A stretch of DNA of 64,000 bases from the NCBI GenBank assembly GCA_011033025.1, contig WFMF01000034.1:248001-312000 (forward strand), written 5' to 3'. Positions within the stretch are counted from its first letter, which is position 1. The number at the start of each line of letters is the position of its first letter. The notes below the pieces were generated by a model, which saw nothing but the letters and a program-made list of their open reading frames with translations, was not told the DNA's origin and made no database searches. The stretch is from Beroe forskalii (taxonomy: Eukaryota > Ctenophora > Nuda > Beroida > Beroidae). Positions 24,701 through 35,430 of this stretch are shown piece after piece. The position numbers and the translations under genes are program-made.

Positions 24701-27091
24701 TTGCATCCCGTAATCGTGTGCACTTGTGCCTCTAGGTAATACATCTGTCCTCTTATGCCAATTTCCTAAATAATTGTTATAGTTGAAAACGATTTTCAAA
24801 GAACACTCGCTGTCTGAACGCAGCAACCTAAAACCTTCATTTGATTGCATCTAATCCTTATCTCCCTAGGTGTAACCTACAGATGGGGCACTAAGAAACT
24901 GCCCAGGAAGACTCACAAGGGTCTGAGGAAAGTGGCCTGTATCGGAGCTTGGCATCCGTCCAGAGTTTGCTTCTCCGTGCCCAGGGCTGGTCAATTCGGA
25001 TACCATCACAGGTAAATAATAAGGACATGGACATTTTGTATCTTGTGCGGTAGTTTTGTAACTAAAATGGGCTCTTTTCTGGTGGTATTTTGTATGAAAA
25101 TTGGGAAAATGTTGAGTCTTGAGAGCTCATTTGGATTATTGTCTGTATTTTTGAATCGTATGAACCGCTGCATTCATTGGTTTCCTCAACTTACGCATGA
25201 GTTGTGAGACATTTCTGGAATGCTAAACTAAACCGAGTTTTGCAGTGGGAGCAAAGATTTCTATCCAATGGTCTTTGCTTCTTGAGACTTACCTACATCC
25301 TTAAACACACGAAATTTAACTTTTCTGGAAGTCAAATTTTTAGGGTATTTTTTTGCGTTTGAGCGTTCATTTGTTCAGTATTCATCAAACTCCTTCCATC
25401 ACAGGACTGAAGTGAACAAGAAGGTTTACAGGGTTGGAGTGAAGGGAGACGCTAAGAGTGCTTCAACTCCATTCGATCTGACTGACAAAGCCATCACTCC
25501 CATGGTAAGCATCTGGGTATTTCTCAACCATTCGAACTGCGGTCAGGCTAGCCGAAGTTTTGACGCGAGACTCTTGAACTCAATTTCTGACATCGTGTCA
25601 ACTGTCGAGCGACGTGACTTGCAAACCAAAATTTTCCGCCGAGAATGATTAAGATTGTGTGGCTGGGCGATTTCATTAAGTAATCCATCTCGACGTGGAT
25701 CGCCGGACTGCCTTTGATCTGGAAATTCGAAGCGGCAAATTGAAGTTTTGGAGATATGGGTCACCAAAATTTTAGCGTCGTTGTAGCTCAAACATTTCAT
25801 GTTGGAATGAAGTACTCCTGAAAAACTCGAAAAGTAACTGCAGTTTTTGAAAACATTTCAGCGATTTTGTGATTTTTTATCTGGAAAACAGTACAATCAA
25901 TATACACTCAGTTTTTTATAAGAAACTATTGAAAACCTAGGGCACAAGTTTCCTTATTTTTCACGATTTTGAGCCTAAAAGTTTCTTAATCGGTTTCTTA
26001 ATTTGTACAACCGACATATCTTACTGAAAATGTTTACCTTAAATTTCCAATATAGGTAACCTACTTTGTAGACTGTAGTTGAGGATTGAAATCGAAGTAT
26101 CTTCATAGATATTTTAGGTAAATTATACCTTTGAAAATGTGTTACCACCTTCCTATCTTAACATAGTTTGGTGTGCTGTTTCAAAAAGTTCGCGAATTTT
26201 AAAATTTAGATAATATCTAAATCCCAGAAAAAGATTTAACTGCCGAGTTTTAATGCTTGGAATTTTTCAAAATTAGCAATTAACTGTCTCAACAACAATT
26301 TGGATGCACTGATTATTGAATGGAAATAAAAAGTCCAATGGAATTTATGATCATTCACCCTCAGTATATGAATTTCACCATATCTATCCGAAAATAAATT
26401 GTCGATAAAATGTGAAACGCAAGTGCGATTATCTTAAAAGAATTTCATGCTAGTAGATTTTATTTTCCAAATTTCAAAATTCTAGGCTAGATTTTCTGGA
26501 AGATTTCTTAAGCGGATGTAATTCCGTTTCTGCCCCACTGGTTAATTTTTCCGAAATTCTAGGCTAAGCGCTAAAATTTTCGGAAATCACCGCTAAGTTT
26601 CTTATAGACAGTTTCTTATTAAAAAAACTGAGTGTACCAATCAATTTCGATTGCAATCTATACAAACTTTTCTACATAAAGCTTTGTAGAAAAACTATTT
26701 GACTCCCGGCGAATGCTGTAGAATTCTCTGCGTCCGTACGGGCTCAGCACTCGTATGATTGTTGCGATGTGTCCACATCCCGCTCTTATACCTCTACGAA
26801 ATGCCCATGCACGTTCGACTAACAGTCATTTCTTTCAGGGCGGATTCCATCACTATGGTGAAATTAACGAGGACTTCCTTATGATCAAGGGATGCGTTGT
26901 TGGACCCAGGAAACGAATCCTTACCCTCCGAAAGTCTATGCTGACTCCACACCAAACGAGTTGCCTTGGAGAAGATCAACTTGAAATTCATCGATACAGC
27001 CTCCAAGTGGGGACACGGTCGATTCCAGACTGACGGAGAGAAGAAAGCCATCCAGGGAATGCTTAAGAAGGATAGAGAAGCCATGGAATAA
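18782..27091 (+). CDS. RPL3: 60S ribosomal protein L3 (uL3)
   Basis: Structural protein of the large ribosomal subunit at the peptidyl-transferase centre. Eight exons are visible: 18782-18974, 20288-20456, 20907-20997, 22297-22419, 24557-24665, 24870-25011, 25405-25504 and 26839-27091. They read [65 protein letters not shown] and so on, giving about 393 residues against 403 in human. The invariant loop [20 protein letters not shown] is present. The first exon, carrying at least the ATG, is not located; the first visible exon starts at codon 2. Two oddities: the intron after 20997 has AT instead of GT at its donor although frames fit exactly, and one extra C near 26947 breaks the frame before [15 protein letters not shown]. 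Both look like assembly errors or polymorphisms, because everything else is intact. Confidence 0.95.
20768..20814. promoter_or_regulatory. Two NFI-type palindromes TTGGCATTTCGCCAA
   Basis: Identical 15-mers at 20768-20782 and 20800-20814 match TTGGC(N5)GCCAA, the nuclear factor I consensus. The same 15-mer recurs at 22901-22915, and TTGGCATCACGCCAA at 23063-23077, all within RPL3 introns. The later ones belong to a repeat array, so function is unproven. Confidence 0.4.
21302..22075. mobile_element. G9-CCAAC inverted-repeat element, 774 bp, in RPL3 intron
   Basis: Termini are GGGGGGGGGCCAACCCCC at 21302-21319 and its exact complement at 22058-22075. The flanks TAGGCTG at 21295-21301 and 22076-22082 form a 7-bp target duplication. 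The interior is non-coding: near-direct copies of GTGGATATA...CCAATAGGGGG at both ends, and a central array of about nine degenerate units of some 50 bp built around AAATGGTACCATTTTTGTTT. Superfamily unknown. Confidence 0.8.
21366..21401 (+). other. G-quadruplex-forming tract
   Basis: Four runs of five or six G separated by TTTT or TTTTA, resembling ciliate telomeric G4 DNA. It lies inside the element at 21302-22075; more G6 runs follow near 21945-22065. Confidence 0.75.
22620..24300. repeat. Degenerate long tandem repeat in RPL3 intron
   Basis: Blocks recur in order: CTCGCGCCTTGTTTGGCATC, then CACCAGGTATCTCCAGC, then AAGTGTGGT..GTCGTAATGGTGCTAC, then TTTTCAGTGCTCAAGAGGCA. Copies are centred near 22680, 23040-23220, 23590-23660, 23730-23900 and 24190-24300, separated by C8-C10 homopolymers. 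Non-coding. Confidence 0.65.
25905..26634. mobile_element. TA-flanked inverted-repeat element (mariner-like MITE)
   Basis: Ends CACTCAGTTTTTTATAAGAA (25905) and, in complement, CACTCAGTTTTTTTAATAAG (26634) differ mainly by small A/T indels and are flanked by TA dinucleotides. The 730-bp interior is non-coding. A solo end of the same family, CACTCAGTTTTATAAGGAAC, lies near 24386. Confidence 0.75.
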
Positions 27092-27339
27092 TTCAATCTT
27101 TGGATTTTTATTTATTTGAAATGAAGTTTTTCCATTGTCCAATCTGTGATAGAGTTTTTCATCATGCATTGCGTAGATAATGCATGATGCAACGTGAAAT
27201 TTCCAAGTTCGTTAAGTCTTGGGCGTTCGCCTCGATGAATTGCTGATTGCACGACGTACACAGTCTCAAAAAATCCTGCTCAAGGCCAATTAAACAATAC
27301 CATGTCAGCATATGCCAAAAGCAAATCCCGGCCGTTCAC

Positions 27340-27990
27340 CAACGTCAAAATTGTCTGATCTTTAAGATCTTTTTGCTGCGCGCAGGTGTGCTTTCTTGCT
27401 GCGCGCAAGTACTCTTTTTGCTTACAGTATTCCAGCGCATGCGCTTCATGATACGCCGCGCACGACAGTTGAGATTCAACCTGATGACATAAAATTTCGA
27501 AGTTGGTATTACCAGGTTGAGTCTCAACTGTCGTGCGCGGCTTGCTAAACACGTATATCCCTGTGTGGCTCGCGCGGCGCGCTTCCCCAGCACAGTGTCC
27601 CGTATAGTAGGGAAGCGCGCGGCGCGTACACACACCTATGCGGGCTTAGGAAGTGCGCGGCGTATCAAGACGCGTATGCGCTGGAATGCTGTAAGCAAAA
27701 GCACATTTGCGCGCAGCCGAAATAGTACTTGCGCGCAGCAAAAAAGCACACCTGCGCGCACCAAAAAGTACATAAGTGCGCAGCGAAAAGCTAAAGCACA
27801 TTACCTCAGTGTATTCACGCGCTGCCCTTCTGAGGAAGCGCCGCGCAATGCGAACGTAACTAGAATATACGATACGTGTTTCCTAAGCCTGCATAGGTGT
27901 GCGTACGCAGACAGGGATATACGTGTTTAGCAAGATACGTGTTTAGCAATATGCCTAGGTTGCCCCCTTGAATAATGTTTAATAGACTTG
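27340..27990. repeat. GC-rich nested inverted repeat (CGCGCAG / GTGTTTAGCAA family)
   Basis: Left arms AGTATTCCAGCGCATGCGC, GATACGCCGCGCAC and GACAGTTGAGATTCAACCTG (27428-27481) have complements at 27513-27540 and 27650-27697. Units such as TGCGCGCAGCAAAAAG and GATATACGTGTTTAGCAA recur here, at 28385-28505 and at 37660-38060. Frames through it are artefacts of GC content. Confidence 0.6.
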
Positions 27991-28384
27991 TCTAGCATTA
28001 CCTGACCCAACCCCCTTGGGCGAAGTGACGTCATACACTGCTAGACAAGTAGACAACGTCACGTCTGGCAACGATTGACTTAACATATAGCACCAATACG
28101 GTACACCATTTGAAATTGAATAAATAACGCAACGATGAACGAAATTGGGCTGATTTGAAACAAAATTAAGACACAAATTGCAATTCATAAATGATATTGA
28201 TAATGAAAACATTTTAAGAGTGCATTTGAGTTTGTACAGAAATAATAAAGCATCATTGATAATATGTTATGATAAGTATTGACAGAACTAGAAGAACATC
28301 ACTCTGTATAATTTTAAAATCAATAGTCAATAAATCTGCACTGTGGTGTCCCGACTCACTCGTGCGAGGCATTACGACGCACAT

Positions 28385-28505
28385 TGAGCTTTTTGCTGCG
28401 CACAAATGTGCTTTTTGCGGCAAGTGATAGCGCGCAAATGTACTTTTCATGCAAAAAAGTATACTTGCGCGCAGCAAAAAGCACAACGCGCGGCGTTATA
28501 TGCCG
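28385..28505. repeat. Second copy of the CGCGCAG repeat
   Basis: GAGCTTTTTGCTGCGCACAA and its near-complement TTGCGCGCAGCAAAAAGC form an inverted pair around a loop of about 70 bp. Same family as 27340-27990. Confidence 0.55.
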
Positions 28506-28823
28506 CGCACACTGCACAGAAGAGTTGGAACGCCACTGGGTTTGAGATTATCGTAGATTATCATATCACCCACGTGATAGGTCTGGAAATATAAGCGAAT
28601 ATTGATACATCATGAAACTATCTTCACTAGACAAAAATCATTTCGAAATAGCCAAATAAAAATGCTGCATTGGATTTGGCATGACCCAATTCTTGAGTTC
28701 CTGGCGTTTCAGAAAGAACACACAATATGATAGAATTGTCATTTGTCACAGTGATTTCTTGACCTTTTGAGGAAATGTGTATTGACCATTGGCCGCATTT
28801 TGGTACTTTTTGACCATCTTATT

Positions 28824-31575
28824 CTAAACGGGAGTAAAGTACATGTGAAGTGGCCCATCATCAGTCAGATAGCTATCCAGCACGGTCTCCAGGGTCATGT
28901 TATTTGGCAGGGTCACGTGGTTATTGTCGTGGATAACGGTAACTATGAACGTGGTATCTCCCGTCGTAGCATCGTCCGAGTTTGTGTCAGCATTGTTTTC
29001 TGTGTTGTTAGGGTTGCTGTTATCTGTGTTGCTGATGTTGTTGTTGGTGTTGTTGATGGCGGGGGTTTCAGTTGGGTTGCTGTTGTTTGTGGTAGGTGAT
29101 TCAGGGGCGGGTGTTGACGAAGCTGTGTCACTGACTTTTACTTTGAGGTATCGCCTGGTAGGGGAGTTTTCGATGAAAATTACTTGAGGAAGGATAACGA
29201 TAAAAAAGGATAACGATAAAAATGAAAAAATGTTGATTTTTGAACCGTTTTTTGAGCGTTTAAACCTGCATCTTAAAACACCATCTCTGATAATGATATG
29301 GAATGACACAAACAGAAAGCAAACTTTTACCAAAACCCCCATTAAAACTCGCTTTATGTGTTGGATGGACGCATTGGAAGTTGTTTTGAGGTATCTGCTC
29401 TGGGCACCGGAGGCTGGATCTCGAGGTTTCAACACAATCTCAACCGTCTCCTCTCCCTCTCTGTCACTTACACTTCCTGAAATGATGTTATTCTTTGGGT
29501 GGGTAACAGCGAGAAAATTGAAGTCAAGCACAAGGAAATCCCTTATGTAAATCTCTCAATGTCTTGAAGCACCTGAAACTCAAATCTACCCTCCCATTTA
29601 AGCTATAAAAAGCATTATATTGAAATTTATGCTACAAATTATGACACCACCCACCCTCCAAGCTGTCCTGATCGTCACTGCAGACCCTGCTCCTCTTGTT
29701 AGGTGTACTCTCTTCCTCATCAGAGGACTGCCCGCCACTCCACCTCCTGATGGGAAGCAACTATACCATAAATGGAATAATATTCGACTTCAAACTGCCA
29801 CTGATAAGTTGCAAGTGGGAATAATTCAGTCGCAAACGATTCAACAGATCATAGAAGCAAGTTTCAATGCCTAGAAAGTTTCAATGGATAGAAGAAAGTT
29901 TCAATAGACAGAAGATTTAAATTATCACAGCGTTTCATGGCTGATCTGCAAAATTTAAGAAATAAGAAATATTGTAAATTTGAGGTTTCAGGCTCTGAAC
30001 GAGAAGTACTCACGCTTCAGTAGAACCGTCCATGTTGGGGAGGGATACTTTTGAGTGTCGTGTGGTGGCTTGCACCTTCAAACCCTCCTCAATACACGCC
30101 TGGGAGTGTCCAGTGAGAATAGACGTTTTAAATGCAATGTTAACATCTTTTGCATACTGCTACCGACAAGAGTTAGAGGTAACTATGTGAGCTTTCAGAA
30201 ACCATTATTTGCATTTGGACCATTGCGAAAGTTACAGACGATATTAATTTTTCACGGAACTTGTGATTTAGTATTACCAAGAATCTTGTGATTTAGTATT
30301 ACCAGGAATCTGATAAACTTCCATGGGGTAGCTGGCGGAAATTCCATTCAGTAATGAGATGTTTTAGTTTCAATATTCATTACGGTTAGCAAATACAAAC
30401 TTGGTTATATGAACTTGCAGTGTTGCAAAGTCTAAAACCTGGAACCCCTGCTGACTGTGGTGTTTGGTTATCGCTGAGAACATCTGCTCCTGTTGTTCCT
30501 CGTAGTCATCTCGGTTAGGGTATATCACTGACATCAACTTGTCGAAATTAGGGTCCGGTCTGAAATGAAGATATGTTGCGTCAGTGAAATCATGAAAAAG
30601 AAGGTACCCCCATCTTAGATTTAAGGAAGAATCTCTATATAGGAGTATTTGACGTTATTAACAATTCACCATCAAATCAAGTGATATTTCCAGTGATTTT
30701 CAGCAGCCCTGATGAGCTTACCTGAGAGACCGCCTTGAAACTAGTTTCTTCCTGCAAGTAGGACACTCCTTGTTTCCAGCTCTGAGTGCTGTGGTGATAC
30801 ACTCGTGACAAAACCTGGGGAATGAGGACTTGAGGAGACATAAATATGTTGGGGAAAGTCACTATTTTGAAGGAATATTAATTGAAATTTCTTGAAAATA
30901 ATTGCTTAGCAAACGTTCAGGAAAATAACTTTGCAGATTTGTAAAAACCTGTGCAAGCATTCCTTGGTAGTCATAGTCTTGCGGAGTAAATCCAGACAAA
31001 TGGGACACATCAGTTCAGTGTGAAGGTCTTTGGCTTGCACAGCGATCTCTGCGAGGTAAAGAAATATATCAGATAACAGGGGTATGATTCATTTGGAAAA
31101 CAAGGGAAAAGAGAAGGAAATTAAGGTGCCCGTAACGTTCGTCGGTCGATCGATTGGAATTGGTCGATCGATCAACTTCATTTGATCGACATATGTGTTT
31201 TAAATGGAAAATTTTTAAGCTAGTAGGAAAACAACTAAATATTGCTCATTTAAACACGATTCAAGTCATTAGGGACCAGTAAAACACATCATTCGTTCAA
31301 ATGGAGTTGATCGATCGACCAATTCCAATCGATCGACCGATGAACGTTACGGGCGCCTAAAAAAAGAAGAAAAAAAAGGAAAGGGGTCTTGAAAACCTAA
31401 ATGATAACATTTTGCTCAAAAAATAATGCGATTACAGTCTTTTGTCAGGTTAAAAAAGGTTACCTGTGTCATCGGTAATGGCAGGTTGTGGCTGTCTGTG
31501 CAATTCATACAGACTCAACTCCCATGACTTGTTGGTTGGTGGGTTCCTGTTTCCGGTGGTAGTTAGAGCTGACAT
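28824..31575 (-). CDS. RNF2: Polycomb RING1/RNF2-type E3 ubiquitin ligase
   Basis: Catalytic core of Polycomb repressive complex 1, which mono-ubiquitinates histone H2A in the nucleus. Eight exons in minus order: 31575-31464, 31048-30949, 30814-30722, 30559-30439, 30099-30014, 29746-29655, 29476-29353 and 29154-28824. All phases agree and give 352 residues (human 336). The conserved N-terminal [20 protein letters not shown] precedes a complete C3HC4 RING (C52, C55, C68, H70, C73, C76, C88, C91) with [14 protein letters not shown]. After a linker containing [10 protein letters not shown] comes the RAWUL domain (about 210-352: [20 protein letters not shown], ending PLHMYFTPV). The RAWUL domain carries a Thr/Asn-rich insertion of about 50 residues. 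Intron 7 appears to be GC-AG. Start chosen at the ATG before [17 protein letters not shown]1 and RNF2 cannot be told apart here, since a pre-duplication single gene is likely. Confidence 0.94.
31125..31357. mobile_element. 233-bp inverted-repeat MITE with TAA target duplication
   Basis: Ends of about 60 bp (GGTGCCCGTAACGTTCGTCG at the left; GGCGCCCGTAACGTTCATCG in complement at the right) are complementary with three or four mismatches and include GGTCGATCGATTGGAATTGG. TAA flanks both sides (31122-31124 and 31358-31360). A TWA duplication suggests PIF/Harbinger. It lies in intron 1 of the RNF2-type gene. Confidence 0.78.
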
Positions 31576-32279
31576 TAGAACATGTAGTGCTATGAGGGAA
31601 GGGATGATTAGTTAAAGGAGATCAAAACGCCCTCACATAGCATGGGCGTTACAAGGAAATAATTATGTAATTAGTGCGTGTCAGATTTAATACATCAAAA
31701 GTAAAATGTTGTCATGGAAACTCAAGTGGGGACATTCTTCATTGTGTTAGAAAACTAAATATCAACACATTTATTTATTGGAACTCAAAGGAATGTGACC
31801 ATTCCGATATATTCAGTAAATGAAACAAAGTTCAGCATACACGAAGATGAAACAAATAACAAAAGTTTGGAAATAACTCAATCTCAAATCCACTTAATAT
31901 TCTTTTCAAACAATACACTGTACAGTGTACATAACAATACAATGTACTGTAACTATTTTATCTTAACAGACGAGATATATTTATCAAAGGGACAGAAATT
32001 ACTAGTTCAAGGGCGTGCATAATAAAAACTAAAAGATCCTTTCATGTAGGCTCCAGCAAATAAAATGGAAATTTTAAATCAATTTCAAGGGTTTTAAGTA
32101 AGGAATAGGTTCACATAACCTTCTGAAGCATAGAAATACATAGGAAATAAATACCCGATTAAATGCAAAATCAGGACATACCCAATTTTCCAAGCGTGAG
32201 ACGTAATTAAGTCAGGAAATCATAACAGCAGCTTAAAATTAAATCATTAAGAACAATTATCATAGAATTATTATATCCG

Positions 32280-34454
32280 CTATTTGATAGAAAGTTTATC
32301 TAACACACTAGCAACTTCTATTATCAAGTTTTTAGTTGTTCCTTTATGGGACTTATAGTGGTCCTCGATCATGTTACTTGCCCAAGCCGCCAGTGATTGA
32401 TTGTCTAACTTCGATTTACTCGATAACTTGCCTGAAATATGTCGCGAAATGATTATGTTGTGACGAAAATGAAGTACCACTACAGTGAAATGAAAAAAAT
32501 GCCAGTCAGCAGAAAATTTGACAAGTGAACATCGAAAATTCGTGTAAAAATAAGAGGAGGTCTTTTCCATGCACACCACCAATTAGACATACCAAATATG
32601 AACGTCAGAATCCGTTCAAAATATGTAAAATATCAAAATTAGGCCCAATAACAGTGCGCGCGCCAATATTTGCGCGTCTCAATTCCGCGGAAAAGTCGTA
32701 TTTGGATCGAGTCATCTGTATCGCGCGCTACGCAGATGTCACATTTACAGTGCGACCGGCCCAAAATAATTACGAAAGTTAATTGCTTTTTCTGGGGTTA
32801 TGGCAGAAATTTACAGAAGTTCAGTCAATTTTCTTAACTAAAGTAACGTACCTATAGTACTAAGCGATGATGAAGCTAGTTGAATACCAAAGAGAGCCCT
32901 AACATTGTTAGGATTCAGCTCAACTGCCTTACAGTAGTACTTGCACGATAACTCAAGGTTTTCTTTGCCACCAATTGTAAAGAGAATATCTGAAAGGTAA
33001 ATTGAGTTTTAAACGGACTTGTGTGATACTTTCTTGGTCGAAGAATAACCAAAGTAATTTGGTGTTGGTGCCAGAAAAAAAGCATATATTGGAGTACTGA
33101 AGTTGAAAATCATGTCATGGTCATATTGTGATTATGGTCGAACCTGCGTATTTCTGATGGTACAGATGGTTGTGAGGGTATTGCAGCAGGAGTTCCTCCA
33201 AACAGAACTGAGCCTTGTTGTAGTTTTGTTGGTTGATGTAGATGTCTGATAACTCCATCCAACTTTCATAGTCACAGCTGAAAATCATTATTAGAAAATC
33301 ATAGATCGAATCAAGCCTTGAAAATCATACACATCCTTCCAATGGAAGGACATGTTCATATACTATCATGCTGAAAAGACATGATTGGACGAGGTACCGC
33401 TGGTCGTGAATTATTGCAAATTTCTTAAGTGAAACGTCTCCTAAGCTCCAATCTGATGTGTCGAAATCTACACACAAAACTCTGCCGTTACCTGAATGTA
33501 CTAAGATATCTATTGAGCTCGTTAACAGCGTCCACTAGCTTGTCTTGAGCTTTGAAAATGGCAACCTTTCTCTTGTATGGAGCGGGGAATGTAGGTTCGT
33601 ACTCAATCATTCCATCATACCTGAAGGATTTAGAGGGTTTCAATTTCATGTCTTAAGCTTTGAATTCAAATTCCTTATACTGTAGAGGGACTTTGAATAG
33701 TGGAAATAGTTATTTATCTCCTCTTTAGCTCATGGTTAAATGTCTCAATAGTGTGTATCGACCGAATTTAATGCATTAATCAGTGCAATTAACAATTCGG
33801 CCTTTGAAGAACTGTTCGGATAGTTGCTGATTTACATCTCGAGTGCCTCATCCCACTTCTTGAGGTGTTCGAAAGCAGCGACACACACCTGGGGACGTAA
33901 CATCATGGAATAACGTGTATTAATTAATCAGTTGGTGCACAGGTTCGCTATTCATCTGGCTAGCACAGATCCAAAAGCGAATAACGTAAGAAGAAAATCA
34001 TGGAATAATCTTAGAAATTAGTTGGTTGGTGGATGGTGAAATAGTCTGATTCGCTTTGATAGGTCCTAATGATTTAGAGAAAGAAATTGTTTTCAACTTT
34101 CAAAGTTTAAGGATGGAATCATAGAATAACAAAATGGTAAGTCGCGAATGGTGAAATAAACGATTTAGGCAGCTTTAATAGGTCCTAATTATTTAGAGAA
34201 AGAAATTGTTTTTCAACTTAAAGTTTACGGATGGGTAGCTTCAAAAATAAGCTCCTTCTTCAACCTGTTCAAAGACGGCCCACTTCTCCCGTCCCAGATT
34301 AGCTGAGTAGTGCCTGAGAGCATACTCCCCCAGTTCCACTATCTTATCACTACACCTCACGTTCTCCTTCCGCCATTGCCGGAGCTTGTTCCGAATCTCG
34401 GGCCATGTCTTTATGTTCGTCAAGTGGGTGGACTGGATCAACTCCACGTAACAT
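32280..34454 (-). CDS. EMC2: ER membrane protein complex subunit 2 (EMC2/TTC35)
   Basis: Cytosolic TPR scaffold of the EMC membrane-protein insertase. Exons in minus order: about 34454-34265, 33888-33836, 33620-33492, 33277-33144, 32989-32852 and 32431-32280. They read [95 protein letters not shown] and the C-terminal helix. All phases fit. Two problems remain. The ATG at 34454 is in frame only if one base (near 34448) is extra, so the start is uncertain. Some 28-30 residues found between EQV and the second TPR helix in human EMC2 are missing; no exon for them is visible in the intron at 33889-34264. The model gives about 264 residues against 297 in human. Confidence 0.9.
34031..34231. repeat. 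~117-bp tandem duplication in EMC2 intron 1
   Basis: GGTGAAATA..., TAGGTCCTAATGATTTAGAG and AAAGAAATTGTTTTCAACTT appear at 34031-34112 and again at 34148-34231 with about 85% identity. It lies exactly where an EMC2 exon is expected but not found. Confidence 0.75.
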
Positions 34455-34599
34455 GGCTCAGGGAGTGTGTTGGTGGAAAAGTTGCAGCATGATTAAAGCA
34501 TGTAGCAGCATGCTACATGCTTTAATTAAATTAGACAATATAAGCAAACTAACTTTAAGAAATATTTCAAGAGTTAATACTGATTTCTGACCTGGGTAC

Positions 34600-35430
34600 G
34601 TCATTAAACTGAAACCATATAACCGTAAGTTATTGTTTATATGAAATTCTTATGATCAGATTCTTTTCCATCCATATTCAATCAATTCTAAATGCGTTGA
34701 TTTGATACTATTTCCCGATAAAACTTGGCAATCCATCAAACACCCCTGGACTGTAGATATCAAGAATAAAACGACAAAACGTAAGTTTTAAGGCGATACA
34801 TGATATGATATCATTTTCATTGATTTTTCCTCATATAAAATCCACACATCACCCTTAATAAAGACACATGCTAACACATAATTTATCCAAATAGTTTCCA
34901 CGTGTTTATATTACACATAAACCGTCCTTAGAATCTGAAAAAGAATATAAACTTAAATGTAGTACATTTTAAGTGTAAGCATAAAACTTGCAGAAAAAGT
35001 CTGTTTACAAGAATTGGAATAATTTAAGATTTTACATAATTTTAAAGAATGGTACACACAAAATATACAAAAACCTCCATCAAAAGAATTTCATAATTTG
35101 TCTGCAAAAGTTAAAATATAAAAGTAAAAGATGATATTCACAAAACTTATTTCAAATATTTCATTAACTTGCACACAATTCTAAAAGTTTCAGCACTGTT
35201 ATTCAACCTGTTCAAATCTGTTCATTCAATTCTAACACAGATGATTAATAGGGGTCATGATGAGAAATGGGAACAGTAAATTAACTCTTCACTTATTCAC
35301 ATGAGCTGTCAGATACTTTTTAAGAGCAGCAAATCCAAATATGTATAAAGTGTAACTTGAGTCAGACACTGCATTTAACTTCATGAAGCTATTAATAAAG
35401 AAATTTATGAAAAGAGGCAATAGCTTGTTT
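34600..35430. other. Spacer between EMC2 and the biotin-ligase gene
   Basis: AT-rich and non-coding. It probably contains the 5' end of EMC2 transcripts and the 3' untranslated region of the gene ending at 35431. Nothing else recognised. Confidence 0.4.

Noticed and set aside
18782-27091. RPL3 as a pseudogene
   Set aside because: Introns, phases and conserved residues are intact over about 390 codons; one extra base and one donor change fit sequencing error better.
27517-27930. 137-codon Arg-rich frame
   Set aside because: It runs through the GC-rich inverted repeat and has no splice or domain support.
28767-29550. Plus-strand frames with Val/Leu-rich peptides
   Set aside because: They are antisense to the RNF2-type RAWUL exons.
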